From the NCBI GenBank assembly GCA_027489365.1, contig JAIXZV010000411.1, positions 1 to 33,393 on the forward strand: a DNA stretch of 33,393 bases. The letters are read 5' to 3'. Each line of letters opens with the position of its first letter. Position 1 is the first letter of the stretch. Below the pieces are notes generated by a model. It saw nothing but the letters and a program-made list of their open reading frames with translations. It was not told the DNA's origin and searched no databases. Of this stretch, positions 14,641 to 23,142 are shown in pieces. The translations under genes and the position numbers were made by a program. Source of the DNA: Sphingomonadales bacterium (GTDB lineage Bacteria; Pseudomonadota; Alphaproteobacteria; Sphingomonadales; Sphingomonadaceae).

Positions 14641-15786
14641 ATGGCACTCGACCCGGAAACCTTCGAAGCGCTGATCGACACCGTGCGTCGCTTCGTCGCC
14701 GAACGCCTCCGCCCGCTGGAAGGCGCGGTCGAGGAAGCCGATGCGATTCCGGCCGATGTCTTGCAGGAAATGCGCGACATGGGTCTGTTCGGCCTGTCGA
14801 TCGCCGAGGAATATGGCGGGCTTGGCCTGACCATGCTCGAGGAAGCGAAGGTCGCGATCGAGCTTGGCCGCACGACCCCGGCATTCCGCTCGACCTTCGG
14901 CACCAATGTCGGGATCGGATCGCAGGGCCTCGTCATGGCGGGCAACGATGCGCAGAAATCCGCGTGGCTGCCGAAAATCGCGAGCGGGGAGATCATTACC
15001 AGCTTCGCGCTGACCGAGCCCGACATCGGCTCCGATTCGGGCGCGGTGAAGACGCGCGCGGTGTTCGACGGGCAATCGTACCGCCTCTCCGGCACGAAGC
15101 GCTACATCACCAATGCCGACAAGGCCGATCTGTTCACGGTCATGGCGCGGACCGGCGACGACCCCGGCGCGCGCGGCGTCTCCGCCTTCCTCGTCCCGCG
15201 CGATCTGGCGGGCGTCAGCATCGGCGAGCCCGAGAAGAAGATGGGGCAGAAGGGCGCGAAGGTCGCCGACGTCAATTTCGATGACGTGATCGTGCCCGCC
15301 GAGAACCGGCTCGGTGCAGAGGGCGAAGGCTTCAAGATCGCGATGCGCGTGCTCGATCGCGGGCGGTTGCACATCGCGGCGGTGTGCGTCGGCGTTGCCG
15401 AGCGACTGATCGCGGATTGCGTGGCCTATGCGACGGAGCGCAAGCAGTTCGGCAAGCCGATCGCCGAGCATCAATTGATCCAGGCGATGATCGCCGATTC
15501 GAAGACCGAATCGCTGGTCGCGCGCGCGCTCGTGCTGGAAACGGCGGCGGCGAAGGATGCGGGGAAGGACGTCGTGATGGAGTCGGCCGCGGCGAAATAT
15601 TATGCATCGGAGATGGTCGGCCGGGTGGCGGACCGCGCCGTGCAGATCTTCGGCGGTGCGGGCTATATCGCCGATTATGGGATCGAGCGGCTGTACCGCG
15701 ACGTGCGGCTGTTCCGGATCTACGAAGGCACCAGCCAGATCCAGCAAATCATCATCGCGCGCGAGACGATCAAGCGCGGGGGATAA
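14641..15786 (+). CDS. Acyl-CoA dehydrogenase
   Basis: A 381-residue FAD enzyme that introduces the alpha-beta double bond into an acyl-CoA thioester. The usual three-part fold is visible: an N-terminal helical domain, a central strand domain with the FAD/substrate motif FALTEPDIGSDSG, and a C-terminal helical domain with RKQFGKPI, QIFGGAGY and RIYEGTSQIQ. The last contains the catalytic base, Glu362, at the position typical of short- and medium-chain members. The length is normal. Its stop is 14 bases from the next SDR gene, so the two form an operon, probably for degrading a fatty, branched or hydroxylated acid. Confidence 0.94.
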   Translation: MALDPETFEALIDTVRRFVAERLRPLEGAVEEADAIPADVLQEMRDMGLFGLSIAEEYGGLGLTMLEEAKVAIELGRTTPAFRSTFGTNVGIGSQGLVMAGNDAQKSAWLPKIASGEIITSFALTEPDIGSDSGAVKTRAVFDGQSYRLSGTKRYITNADKADLFTVMARTGDDPGARGVSAFLVPRDLAGVSIGEPEKKMGQKGAKVADVNFDDVIVPAENRLGAEGEGFKIAMRVLDRGRLHIAAVCVGVAERLIADCVAYATERKQFGKPIAEHQLIQAMIADSKTESLVARALVLETAAAKDAGKDVVMESAAAKYYASEMVGRVADRAVQIFGGAGYIADYGIERLYRDVRLFRIYEGTSQIQQIIIARETIKRGG

Positions 15787-15800
15787 TCAGGAGAGAAGAC

Positions 15801-16589
15801 ATGGACACCACCACCTTATTCCGCCTCGACGGGCGCGTCGCCCTCGTCACCGGCGGCTCGCGCGGGATCGGCAAGATGATCGCGAAAGGCTTCATCGCGC
15901 AGGGCGCGACCGTCTACATCTCCGCGCGCAAGGCCGATGCGTGCTTCGAGACCGCCAAGGAATTGGGCGAGAAATGCATCGCGCTGCCGCAGGACGTGTC
16001 GACCGTCGCGGGCTGCAAGGCGCTCGCCGCACAACTCGCCGAACATACCGACCGGCTCGACATTCTCGTCAACAACGCCGGTGCCGCCTGGGGTGAGCCG
16101 TTCGAGGCGTTTCCCGAAAAAGGCTGGGACAAAGTGATGGACCTCAACGTCAAATCGCCCTTCTTCCTGACGCAGGCGCTGCACGCCCCGCTCAAGGCCG
16201 CCGCGAGTGCAGGCCAGCCCGCCAAGGTGATCAACATCACCTCGATCGACGGCCAGCGGCTCAATCCGTGGGAAACGTACAGCTATCAGGCGTCGAAGGC
16301 GGCGCTGATCTATCTGACCAAGCGCATGGCCGCACGGCTGGTGACCGACAATATCAACGTCACCTCGATCGCGCCGGGTGCCTTTGCCAGCGAAATGAAC
16401 AAGGCGGCGCGTGATCACGGCTCGGCGATCGCGCAAAGCATCCCGGCCAAGCGCATCGGCGTGGACGAGGATATGGCGGGCGCTGCGATCTACCTCGCCA
16501 GCCGCGCGGGGGATTATGTGATCGGCGATACGATCACAGTCGATGGCGGGCTTGTCCACGCGGCGCTTGGGACCAGCATCGACGCGTAA
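15801..16589 (+). CDS. Short-chain dehydrogenase/reductase (SDR)
   Basis: A 262-residue classical SDR. It has TGGSRGIG (17-24), NNAG (91-94), Ser148, and Tyr162/Lys166 in SYQASK. The Arg after the second strand (SARK) favours NADP(H). The motif ITSIDGQRLNPWETYSYQAS resembles enzymes labelled beta-ketoacyl-ACP reductase-like or RhlG-like, which act on 3-oxoacyl substrates; this is inference. AGGAG (15789-15793) lies eight bases before the ATG at 15801. It follows the acyl-CoA dehydrogenase in one transcript, consistent with a later step on the same acyl chain. Confidence 0.9.
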   Translation: MDTTTLFRLDGRVALVTGGSRGIGKMIAKGFIAQGATVYISARKADACFETAKELGEKCIALPQDVSTVAGCKALAAQLAEHTDRLDILVNNAGAAWGEPFEAFPEKGWDKVMDLNVKSPFFLTQALHAPLKAAASAGQPAKVINITSIDGQRLNPWETYSYQASKAALIYLTKRMAARLVTDNINVTSIAPGAFASEMNKAARDHGSAIAQSIPAKRIGVDEDMAGAAIYLASRAGDYVIGDTITVDGGLVHAALGTSIDA

Positions 16590-16593
16590 ACCT

Positions 16594-16741
16594 TAATCCT
16601 CCCCGGCACGGGGAGGGGGACCGCCAGCCTCCTTCAGGCTGGTGGTGGAGGGGGTTCTCCACGAGCGCTCCGAATGCGGCACGCCCCCTCCACCGTTCGC
16701 TGAATGCTCACGGTCCCCCTCCCCGTGCCGGGGAGGAATTA
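16594..16741. repeat. Composite inverted repeat, family G
   Basis: Outer arms 16594-16623 and 16711-16741 are about 30 bases and match as reverse complements with one extra base. Inside are a hairpin (16624-16630 with 16636-16642) and another pair (16644-16654 with 16684-16694). The 148-base unit is a self-contained multi-stem structure like a small MITE. It separates two convergent genes, and its right edge provides the TAA stop of the protease gene on the minus strand. Confidence 0.85.
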
Positions 16742-17359
16742 GGTTTCCTGCGGATGATGCGGCTGGAGAATGAGCACGCCATCCTCCACCCGCCACGATT
16801 TCAATCGCGACAGGAAGTTCATCCCCAGCACGTTCATGTCGCCGAACGCGGGCGAGACGACCACCGGAAGGTCGCGCGCGACGACGTTGCCGATGCGCAC
16901 CTCAGGCGCGATCGCGGTCTGCGCGGCGACCGATCCGTTGGCGGTCTGCATCACCACCGGCACGAGGTTGCTATTGGGCTCGATCCCGGCTTGTTGCGCG
17001 GTGTCGGTCGAGATCGCAGTGACGGTCGCGCCGCTATCGACCAGCATCCGCCGCTCGACGTCGCCCAATTTGACGCGCACCCAAAAATGCCCATCGGACG
17101 CCATCGGCACGCGCATTTCCTTGCCGACGATGCGTTGCCCGCCAAGCGAGAAGCGCTGCGCCACCTTCGCGAACATCGGATCGAACTGCGCGCGCTCGGC
17201 GACCAGCAGCGTCACCAGCACGATCGCGCCCGCCGTCACCGCGAACGACAGCAACCGCCCGAAGAGGGGCACGCGCCGCGCGAGGATCATCACCGCGACG
17301 ACACCGGCGATCAGCAGATAAAGCGGACCATGCGGCCCGAGATCGGGGAAGCTGCTCAT
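16739..17359 (-). CDS. Membrane-anchored retropepsin-like aspartic protease
   Basis: A 206-residue protein of the clan AA (retroviral-type) aspartic protease family found in many proteobacteria. Two membrane helices (about 13-27 and 36-54) anchor it. The following domain holds the single catalytic motif VDSGATVTAIS with Asp108, and a C-terminal VLGMNFLSRL flap-like/conserved strand. Having one DSG motif means it must dimerise to form an active site, as retropepsins do. The active domain probably faces the periplasm. The start codon ATG 17359 has no strong Shine-Dalgarno. It lies 40 bases downstream of the GH130 gene on the same strand. The TAA stop is supplied by the edge of repeat family G. 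Confidence 0.85.
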   Translation of the reverse strand: MSSFPDLGPHGPLYLLIAGVVAVMILARRVPLFGRLLSFAVTAGAIVLVTLLVAERAQFDPMFAKVAQRFSLGGQRIVGKEMRVPMASDGHFWVRVKLGDVERRMLVDSGATVTAISTDTAQQAGIEPNSNLVPVVMQTANGSVAAQTAIAPEVRIGNVVARDLPVVVSPAFGDMNVLGMNFLSRLKSWRVEDGVLILQPHHPQET

Positions 17360-17399
17360 GCCTGCGATATAGGCGCTGGGCGACCTTTATGAAGGCTGA

Positions 17400-18695
17400 C
17401 TACTCCATCACCGCCAGCAACCGGTCCACGGTCGTGCTCGCGAAGCCGGTGAAATTGTCCGCAACGCCGTACGGCAGCAGGATATCGCGTCCGAGCGCCA
17501 ATGCGCCACAGCTATAGACGACGTTGGGGACGTACCCGTCGCGCTCGTCCGGGCTCGGCTGCAGGATCGGCACCGGCGTGCGCGCCAGCAGTTTGGACGG
17601 ATCGTCCTTGTCGAGCAGGCACGCGCCGACGCAATAATTGCGCACCGTGCCGACGCCGTGGGTGAAGACCAGCCAGCCCTCGTCGACTTCGATCGGCGAT
17701 CCGCAATTGCCCATCTGGATGAATTCCCACGGATAGCGCGGGAATACGACCTTGCCACCGCCCGCCCAGTGCAGAATGTCATCGGACCGATGCAGCCAGA
17801 TGCTCTCGCTATCCTGCCGCCCGAGCATGACGAACTGCCCGTTCACCCGGCGCGGGAACAGCGCCATGCCCTTCGCCCCCGCGGCATCGCCGGTCAGTGC
17901 GCGCATCTGGAAGCTGTGGAAATCCTTGCCCGACAGCAGTTCGGGCCGCGCGTCCGCACCGTTAAAGGCGGTGTAGGTGGCGTGATACATGGTCGAGCCG
18001 TCATCATCGGTGAACAGCACCAGCCGGACGTCCTCGATCCCCTGCCGCTGGCTCGGCAGCATCGGAAACAGCACCGTCTCCGAAATGTCGTGCGCCCCGC
18101 CGCAGTGCAGATGGACCACGGCCCCGGAATCGACGCTTGTGCCTTCGATGATCGGCGGGACGGCGACGAGGCTCGGCGGATCGATCGACAGGTTCTCGCC
18201 CGGAAGCCAGGTTCCCGTGCGGAACGCGACCGAAGACACATGCCCCTCCCCGATGCCGCGCAACGAGAGCACGAAGCGGACGCCGCCCGTCGGCGCGCGC
18301 GACTGGTCCGGCGCAAGGACCGCGCTCGGATTGAACAAGGCGGCCGCCTCATAGGAGAATTCCGCGCTGAAATAGGCCCCGATCAGGCGCCGCTGCCGAT
18401 CGTCCGCATCGATCGGCGCGGGGAGCGCGGCGGCGACATCGTCGTAGCGCCGACGCAGCATCGCATCGACGTCGCGATGCCGCTCGTCGAGCGAGTTGAC
18501 GATCTGCGCCAATTCGGCGGCGAGCGCGGCATCATCCAGCGCCAGCACGCGATCGACAATGGCCTGCGCCCGGCTGTGCCCGGCGACGCGGAATCTGTCG
18601 GGATAATCGAGCTGAAACGGCCGCACCACCGTGCGTGACGGATCGGGCCGCAGGATGATATCGTAGTGATCGAGGACCGCAGTCGCATCCGGCAT
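17400..18695 (-). CDS. Glycoside hydrolase family 130 protein (beta-mannoside phosphorylase-like)
   Basis: A 431-residue five-bladed beta-propeller enzyme of family GH130, whose members phosphorolyse or hydrolyse beta-mannosides. An N-terminal arm ILRPDPSRTVVRPF leads to a charged helical hairpin (about 40-90) seen in the longer members. Conserved propeller segments follow, including GNCGSPIEVDEGWLVFTHG, the region that includes phosphate/substrate contacts in the family, and ARTPVPILQP. There is no signal peptide, so it is cytoplasmic. I choose ATG 18695, preceded by GGGGAGGG at good distance; a TTG at 18779 overlapping the receiver gene's stop would add 28 residues that do not fit the family. 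It follows a kinase-receiver pair on the same strand. Confidence 0.85.
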   Translation of the reverse strand: MPDATAVLDHYDIILRPDPSRTVVRPFQLDYPDRFRVAGHSRAQAIVDRVLALDDAALAAELAQIVNSLDERHRDVDAMLRRRYDDVAAALPAPIDADDRQRRLIGAYFSAEFSYEAAALFNPSAVLAPDQSRAPTGGVRFVLSLRGIGEGHVSSVAFRTGTWLPGENLSIDPPSLVAVPPIIEGTSVDSGAVVHLHCGGAHDISETVLFPMLPSQRQGIEDVRLVLFTDDDGSTMYHATYTAFNGADARPELLSGKDFHSFQMRALTGDAAGAKGMALFPRRVNGQFVMLGRQDSESIWLHRSDDILHWAGGGKVVFPRYPWEFIQMGNCGSPIEVDEGWLVFTHGVGTVRNYCVGACLLDKDDPSKLLARTPVPILQPSPDERDGYVPNVVYSCGALALGRDILLPYGVADNFTGFASTTVDRLLAVME

Positions 18696-18775
18696 CGCAA
18701 AACCCTCCCCGCGCGGCACCAGCGCCGGCTGCGCTTGAACGAGCCGAACGCGGAAAGGTTCGCTTGTTGCGCCGC

Positions 18776-19135
18776 TCAAACCAATCGTTCGAGCTCAGCG
18801 ATCAGCAATTGCACGTCGAACGGCTTTTCGAGCACGACCACGGCCCCCGCATCGATCGCGTCGCGGCGGATCATCGCGTCGGTATGGCCCGAGACGAGAA
18901 TAATCGGCAGCGTCGCGCCAAGCTCACGCAAACGGCGGGTGAGCGAAATGCCATCGAGGCCCGGCATCCGGATATCGGAAATCAGGATGCCGCCCGCAGC
19001 CTCCTGCCATTGATCGAGAAAGGCATCGGCCGAACCGAATCCGGTGACGGTATAGCCCAGGACTTCCAAAACGTAGCAGAGCGACTGCAGCGTCGGCTGA
19101 TCGTCATCGACGACATAGATTGGCGTGCCGGGCAT
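18776..19135 (-). CDS. Stand-alone response regulator receiver (FixJ-like)
   Basis: A 119-residue CheY/FixJ-type receiver with no output domain. The acidic pocket is D10-D12 (VVDDD), the phospho-acceptor is Asp54 in ISDIRMPG, the switch Ser is Ser82 in LVSGHTD, and the conserved Lys is Lys104 in LEKPF. The sequence is closest to the N-terminal half of FixJ/TtrR-type regulators. Lacking a DNA-binding domain, it must act by protein contact or pass phosphate onward. It begins two bases after the histidine kinase stop, so the two are one cognate pair. Confidence 0.92.
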   Translation of the reverse strand: MPGTPIYVVDDDQPTLQSLCYVLEVLGYTVTGFGSADAFLDQWQEAAGGILISDIRMPGLDGISLTRRLRELGATLPIILVSGHTDAMIRRDAIDAGAVVVLEKPFDVQLLIAELERLV

Positions 19136-19137
19136 TG

Positions 19138-20715
19138 TTACGCCTCATCCTGCAGCGCCAGGGGCAGCAAGAAGGAGAAGGTCGCGCCGACCTGCGGGTT
19201 CGTTTCGCCGCGGATCGAGCCGCCGTGCGATTCGACGATCGTGCGGCACAGCGACAGGCCGACGCCCATGCCCTTGGTGCCCTTGGTGCTCTTGAACGGC
19301 TCGAACAGGATCGCGCGCGTTTCCTCGCTGAAGCCGCCGCCCTCATCCTCGACCGCGACGAACGCGTTGGACTGCCCGTCCTGGCCGGTGCGGATCGTGA
19401 TCTTGTTGCGGCCGTGCGGCGGGGTCGACTCGACCGCGTTGCGGACGAGATTGACGACGACTTGCTGGATTTCGATCTTGTCCATCACCGCGCGGATATC
19501 ACGCGATTCATGCTCAATCACGGTCTGGATGTTGGTTTCGCCAGCGCCCAGCAGGCCAAGGCGGCACGCATCATCGACCACGTCCGCCACGCTTTCGGGG
19601 CGCCGGACTTTGTCACCGCCGGACACGAAAGCGCGCAAACGGCGAATGATGTCGCCCGCGCGCAGCGATTGTTCGCGCGCCAGTTCGACCGGTTTCAGCG
19701 CAGAATGTTCGGGCGTGTCGCGCAGCAGGGCAATCTTGACGCCCTCCAGATACATCGAGATCGCGCCGAGCGGTTGATTGAGTTCATGCGCCAAGGCGCT
19801 CGCCATGTCGCCCATTGCAGACACGCGTGAGGATTGGTTGATCTGCGCCGCGATACGCTTGCGCTCGGTGATATCGAACGACATGCCGACGATGCCGCGC
19901 ACCACACCCGAGGTGTCGCGCAGCGGCCGCTTGGTCGACAGGAAAATCCGCGCGCCTTTGCGGGGATGATCGACAATCTCTTCCAGTTCTTCTGACCGAT
20001 CTAGCTCCAAGACCCGTCGATCACTATCCATGATCGCTGCGGCGCCCAGCTTGTCGTCCATGAAATCCAGGTTGGTGCGTCCCCGCACCGCCTCCCACGG
20101 TCGCCCGAGAAACTCGAGCGTCGTACGATTCGCCATCGTCACGCGGCCCGCCAGATCCTTGGCGTAGATCAGCCCCGGAATAGCATTGATCACCGCCGCC
20201 AACAGATTGTCCGCCTGGGCATAGTTTTCCTCGGCCTGGTGCAGTTCATCCTCGGTCGCAGTGACGCGCTGCGCCAGTTCAGCGCGCGCGGCGGTCAGCT
20301 CGGCCAGCGTCGCACGGTGCTGATCGATTTCGAGTTGCAGCGTCTTGGGCGAGGGCAAGCGTAGCAGTTGCGGTATGATCGAGAGGACAAGACCGGCGGT
20401 CGCGACCGATACCACCGCCGTTGCCGCCTTCAGCCAGCCCTCCGTCACATAGAAGGGATACCATAAGGTCACGATCGCGGCGACGTGGGTGAAGCCGCAC
20501 AGGCCGATGAAGGCCGCAAACAACAGCGCGGCCGAGCGATGCGACGGATCGAGATCATGCCGGTTGCGGACGAACCGCGCGATACCGAACGGGATGACGA
20601 AATAGGCGGCGGCAATCAGCGCATCGGAAGAGATGTGCAGCAGCATCAATTCCGGTTTCCACAACAGACACATGCCATGCGGCATAAAGGTCTGCAGTTG
20701 GTCGAATCCGCCCAT
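19138..20715 (-). CDS. Histidine kinase with ethylene-receptor-like membrane domain
   Basis: A 525-residue sensor kinase. The N-terminal part (about 22-118) has three membrane helices that align with the ethylene-binding domain of plant ETR1. SSDALIAAAYFVIP matches ETR1 SDFFIALAYFSIP, and GLCGFTH matches VLCGATH, so the residues equivalent to ETR1 Asp25, Tyr32, Pro36, Cys65 and His69 are Asp31, Tyr38, Pro42, Cys73 and His77 at nearly the same spacing. A coiled coil (about 125-170), a PAS domain (168-290) and HisKA with phospho-acceptor His310 (LAHELNQP) follow. The ATPase has N-box NLVRNAVE, DEGGGF and GMGVGL. The kinase part is NtrB/FixL-like. It is inferred, not shown, to sense ethylene through Cu(I). 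It lies 69 bases after maeB and immediately before its receiver. Confidence 0.93.
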   Translation of the reverse strand: MGGFDQLQTFMPHGMCLLWKPELMLLHISSDALIAAAYFVIPFGIARFVRNRHDLDPSHRSAALLFAAFIGLCGFTHVAAIVTLWYPFYVTEGWLKAATAVVSVATAGLVLSIIPQLLRLPSPKTLQLEIDQHRATLAELTAARAELAQRVTATEDELHQAEENYAQADNLLAAVINAIPGLIYAKDLAGRVTMANRTTLEFLGRPWEAVRGRTNLDFMDDKLGAAAIMDSDRRVLELDRSEELEEIVDHPRKGARIFLSTKRPLRDTSGVVRGIVGMSFDITERKRIAAQINQSSRVSAMGDMASALAHELNQPLGAISMYLEGVKIALLRDTPEHSALKPVELAREQSLRAGDIIRRLRAFVSGGDKVRRPESVADVVDDACRLGLLGAGETNIQTVIEHESRDIRAVMDKIEIQQVVVNLVRNAVESTPPHGRNKITIRTGQDGQSNAFVAVEDEGGGFSEETRAILFEPFKSTKGTKGMGVGLSLCRTIVESHGGSIRGETNPQVGATFSFLLPLALQDEA

Positions 20716-20784
20716 GCTTCCGCCACCTACTTCTGCGCGGGATTCATCTCCCCGACTGCGGACACAGTATGCCGTCGGATGCGA

Positions 20785-23043
20785 TTAGCGCGCAATGCCG
20801 CCTGCCGCGAGCACCGCGAGCGTCACCAATTCGCTGGCCGTGCTGGTCATCGGCGCGATCTGCACGCTCTTTTCCATGCCAATCAGCATCGGCCCGATCA
20901 CCGCATCGCCACCCAGTTCGCGCAGCAGCTTGGCCGAGATGTTGGCCGATTGAAGCCCCGGCATAATCAGCACATTGGCCGGCCCCGACAGCCGCGCGAA
21001 GGGATAATTGGCGAGCTGCTTGGGATTGAGCGCGACGTCCGGCGCCATTTCGCCTTCATATTCGAAGCCGACTTTCCGCGAATCGAGCACCTTTACCGCC
21101 GCACGGATATCGTCGAGCCAATTGCCCTCCGGGTTGCCGAAGGTCGAATAGCTCAAGAAAGCGACGCGCGGTTCGTGGCCCATGCGCTTGGCGACCAAAG
21201 CGGTGCCCTCGGCGATGTCGGCGAGTTCCTCGGCATTGGGGCGTTCGTTGATCGTCGTGTCGGCCATGAACACGGTGTGCGTCTGCCCGACCATCAAATG
21301 GATGCCGAACGGGGTGCGGCCCGCCTCGGGATCGATCACCTTGCGGATTTCGCGCATCGTGTGCGCATAGGTGCGGGTGATGCCGGTGATCATCGTGTCG
21401 GCTTCACCCAATTGCAGCATCACCGCGCCGAAGATGTTGCGATCCTGGTTGATCATCCGCTCGCAATCGCGCCGCAAATAGCCGCGCCGCTGCAACCGGC
21501 TGTAGAGGAAATCAACCATCCGCGGGACGAGCGGCGAATTGCGGCTGTTATGCAATTCGTAGCTTTCGGGATCGGTGACGCCGAGTGCGCGCAAACGATC
21601 GGGCACGTCGTCGCGCCCGACCAGCACGGGCGTGCCGTACCCGCCATCCTTGAACGCGATCGCGGCGCGCAGCACGACTTCCTCTTCGCCTTCCGCGAAC
21701 AGCACGCGCTTGGGATGTGCGCGCGCGCCGTCATAAGCGAGCGTCAACACCGACGTGGTCGGGTTGAGCCGCGCCTTCAATTGCTGGCGATAGGCTTCGA
21801 GATCGAGGATCGGCTTGGTCGCGACGCCCGAATCCATCGCTGCCTTGGCGACCGCGACCGGCACGATTTCCATCAGGCGAGGGTCGAATGGCGCGGGGAT
21901 GATATAGTCCGGGCCGAAGCTGTGGCGCACGCCGTACGCAACCGCGACTTCCTCGGGCACTTGCTGGCGCGCAAGCGCGGCGAGCGCGTTGGCGGCGGCG
22001 ATCTTCATCTCGTCATTGATCGTCGTTGCGCGTACGTCGAGCGCGCCGCGGAAGATGAAGGGGAAGCCGAGCACATTGTTGACCTGGTTCGGATAGTCCG
22101 ACCGCCCGGTCGCGATGATCGCGTCGGGCCGCGCGGCGCGCGCCTCGGGCGGGGTGATCTCCGGGTCGGGATTGGCCATCGCGAAGATGATCGGCTTGGG
22201 CGCCATCTTCATCAGATCCGACGCCGGCAGCGCGCCTGCCGCCGACAGGCCGATGAACACGTCCGCCCCATCGAGCGCCTCGGTCAGCGTGCGCTTGGTG
22301 GTGCTCACCGCATGGGCCGACTGCCACTGGTTCACACCTTCGCGACCGTGGTAGATGATACCGGTGCGGTCGACCATCACGAGCTGATCGGCGGGCAGGC
22401 CCATCGCCTTGATCAGTTCGGCACACGCAATCGCCGCCGCGCCCGCGCCGTTCATCACGACGCGCGTCTCCTTGATGTCACGGCCTGTAAGGAACAGCGC
22501 GTTGATCAGCCCCGCCGCGCAGATGATCGCGGTGCCGTGCTGATCGTCATGGAACACCGGAATGTTCATCCGCGCGCGCAAAGTTTGCTCGATGATGAAG
22601 CATTCGGGGGACTTGATGTCCTCCAGATTGATCCCGCCGAAGCTCGGCTCCATCAGTTCGATCGCGTCGATCAACCGGTCAGCGTCCTCGGTCTTCAGCT
22701 CGATATCGATCGCATCGACATCCGCGAAGCGTTTGAACAGGACGGCCTTGCCCTCCATCACCGGCTTCGACGCGAGCGCTCCGAGATTGCCGAGGCCCAG
22801 GATCGCCGTACCATTCGAGATGACCGCGACGAGATTGCCCTTGGCGGTGTAATCGTAGGCCGTGGCAGGGTCGGCGGCGATGGCCAGCACCGGCACCGCG
22901 ACGCCGGGCGAATAGGCGAGCGCGAGGTCGCGCTGTGTCGCCATCGGCTTGGAGGCGATGATCTCGATCTTGCCGGGCCGCCCCTCCGAATGGAACAGCA
23001 GCGCCTCGCGCTCGGAAAACTGGACGTTGGAATCTTCTGACAT
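20785..23043 (-). CDS. maeB: NADP-dependent malic enzyme with phosphotransacetylase-like domain
   Basis: A 752-residue cytoplasmic enzyme that oxidatively decarboxylates malate to pyruvate, giving NADPH. The N-terminal malic domain contains AYSPGVAVPVLAI and DIKSPECFIIEQ. The NAD(P)-binding domain has VMNGAGAAAIACAEL, IFAMANPDPEI and the end of the malic region at about 425. The C-terminal third (about 430-752) is a phosphotransacetylase-like domain, as in E. coli MaeB, where it regulates the enzyme in response to acetyl-CoA. The length is typical. A GGAAGG precedes the ATG. It is divergent from mutS, with a 99-base gap, and is followed on the same strand by the sensor kinase. Confidence 0.95.
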   Translation of the reverse strand: MSEDSNVQFSEREALLFHSEGRPGKIEIIASKPMATQRDLALAYSPGVAVPVLAIAADPATAYDYTAKGNLVAVISNGTAILGLGNLGALASKPVMEGKAVLFKRFADVDAIDIELKTEDADRLIDAIELMEPSFGGINLEDIKSPECFIIEQTLRARMNIPVFHDDQHGTAIICAAGLINALFLTGRDIKETRVVMNGAGAAAIACAELIKAMGLPADQLVMVDRTGIIYHGREGVNQWQSAHAVSTTKRTLTEALDGADVFIGLSAAGALPASDLMKMAPKPIIFAMANPDPEITPPEARAARPDAIIATGRSDYPNQVNNVLGFPFIFRGALDVRATTINDEMKIAAANALAALARQQVPEEVAVAYGVRHSFGPDYIIPAPFDPRLMEIVPVAVAKAAMDSGVATKPILDLEAYRQQLKARLNPTTSVLTLAYDGARAHPKRVLFAEGEEEVVLRAAIAFKDGGYGTPVLVGRDDVPDRLRALGVTDPESYELHNSRNSPLVPRMVDFLYSRLQRRGYLRRDCERMINQDRNIFGAVMLQLGEADTMITGITRTYAHTMREIRKVIDPEAGRTPFGIHLMVGQTHTVFMADTTINERPNAEELADIAEGTALVAKRMGHEPRVAFLSYSTFGNPEGNWLDDIRAAVKVLDSRKVGFEYEGEMAPDVALNPKQLANYPFARLSGPANVLIMPGLQSANISAKLLRELGGDAVIGPMLIGMEKSVQIAPMTSTASELVTLAVLAAGGIAR

Positions 23044-23142
23044 GGGGTAACCCTTCCGGTCTCGCCTTTGCCTTTAGGGGGAGGTGGGCTGCTGTTCCAC
23101 CCCTCGCTTGAACCCAGCGGTCCAACCTGTATCACGAGCACG

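Noticed and set aside
20485..23040. An 851-codon open frame on the plus strand opposite maeB
   Set aside because: It is antisense to a clear malic enzyme gene and its translation is rich in Arg, His and Asp without any domain pattern. Long antisense frames are expected in high-GC coding DNA with codon-aligned stops missing.
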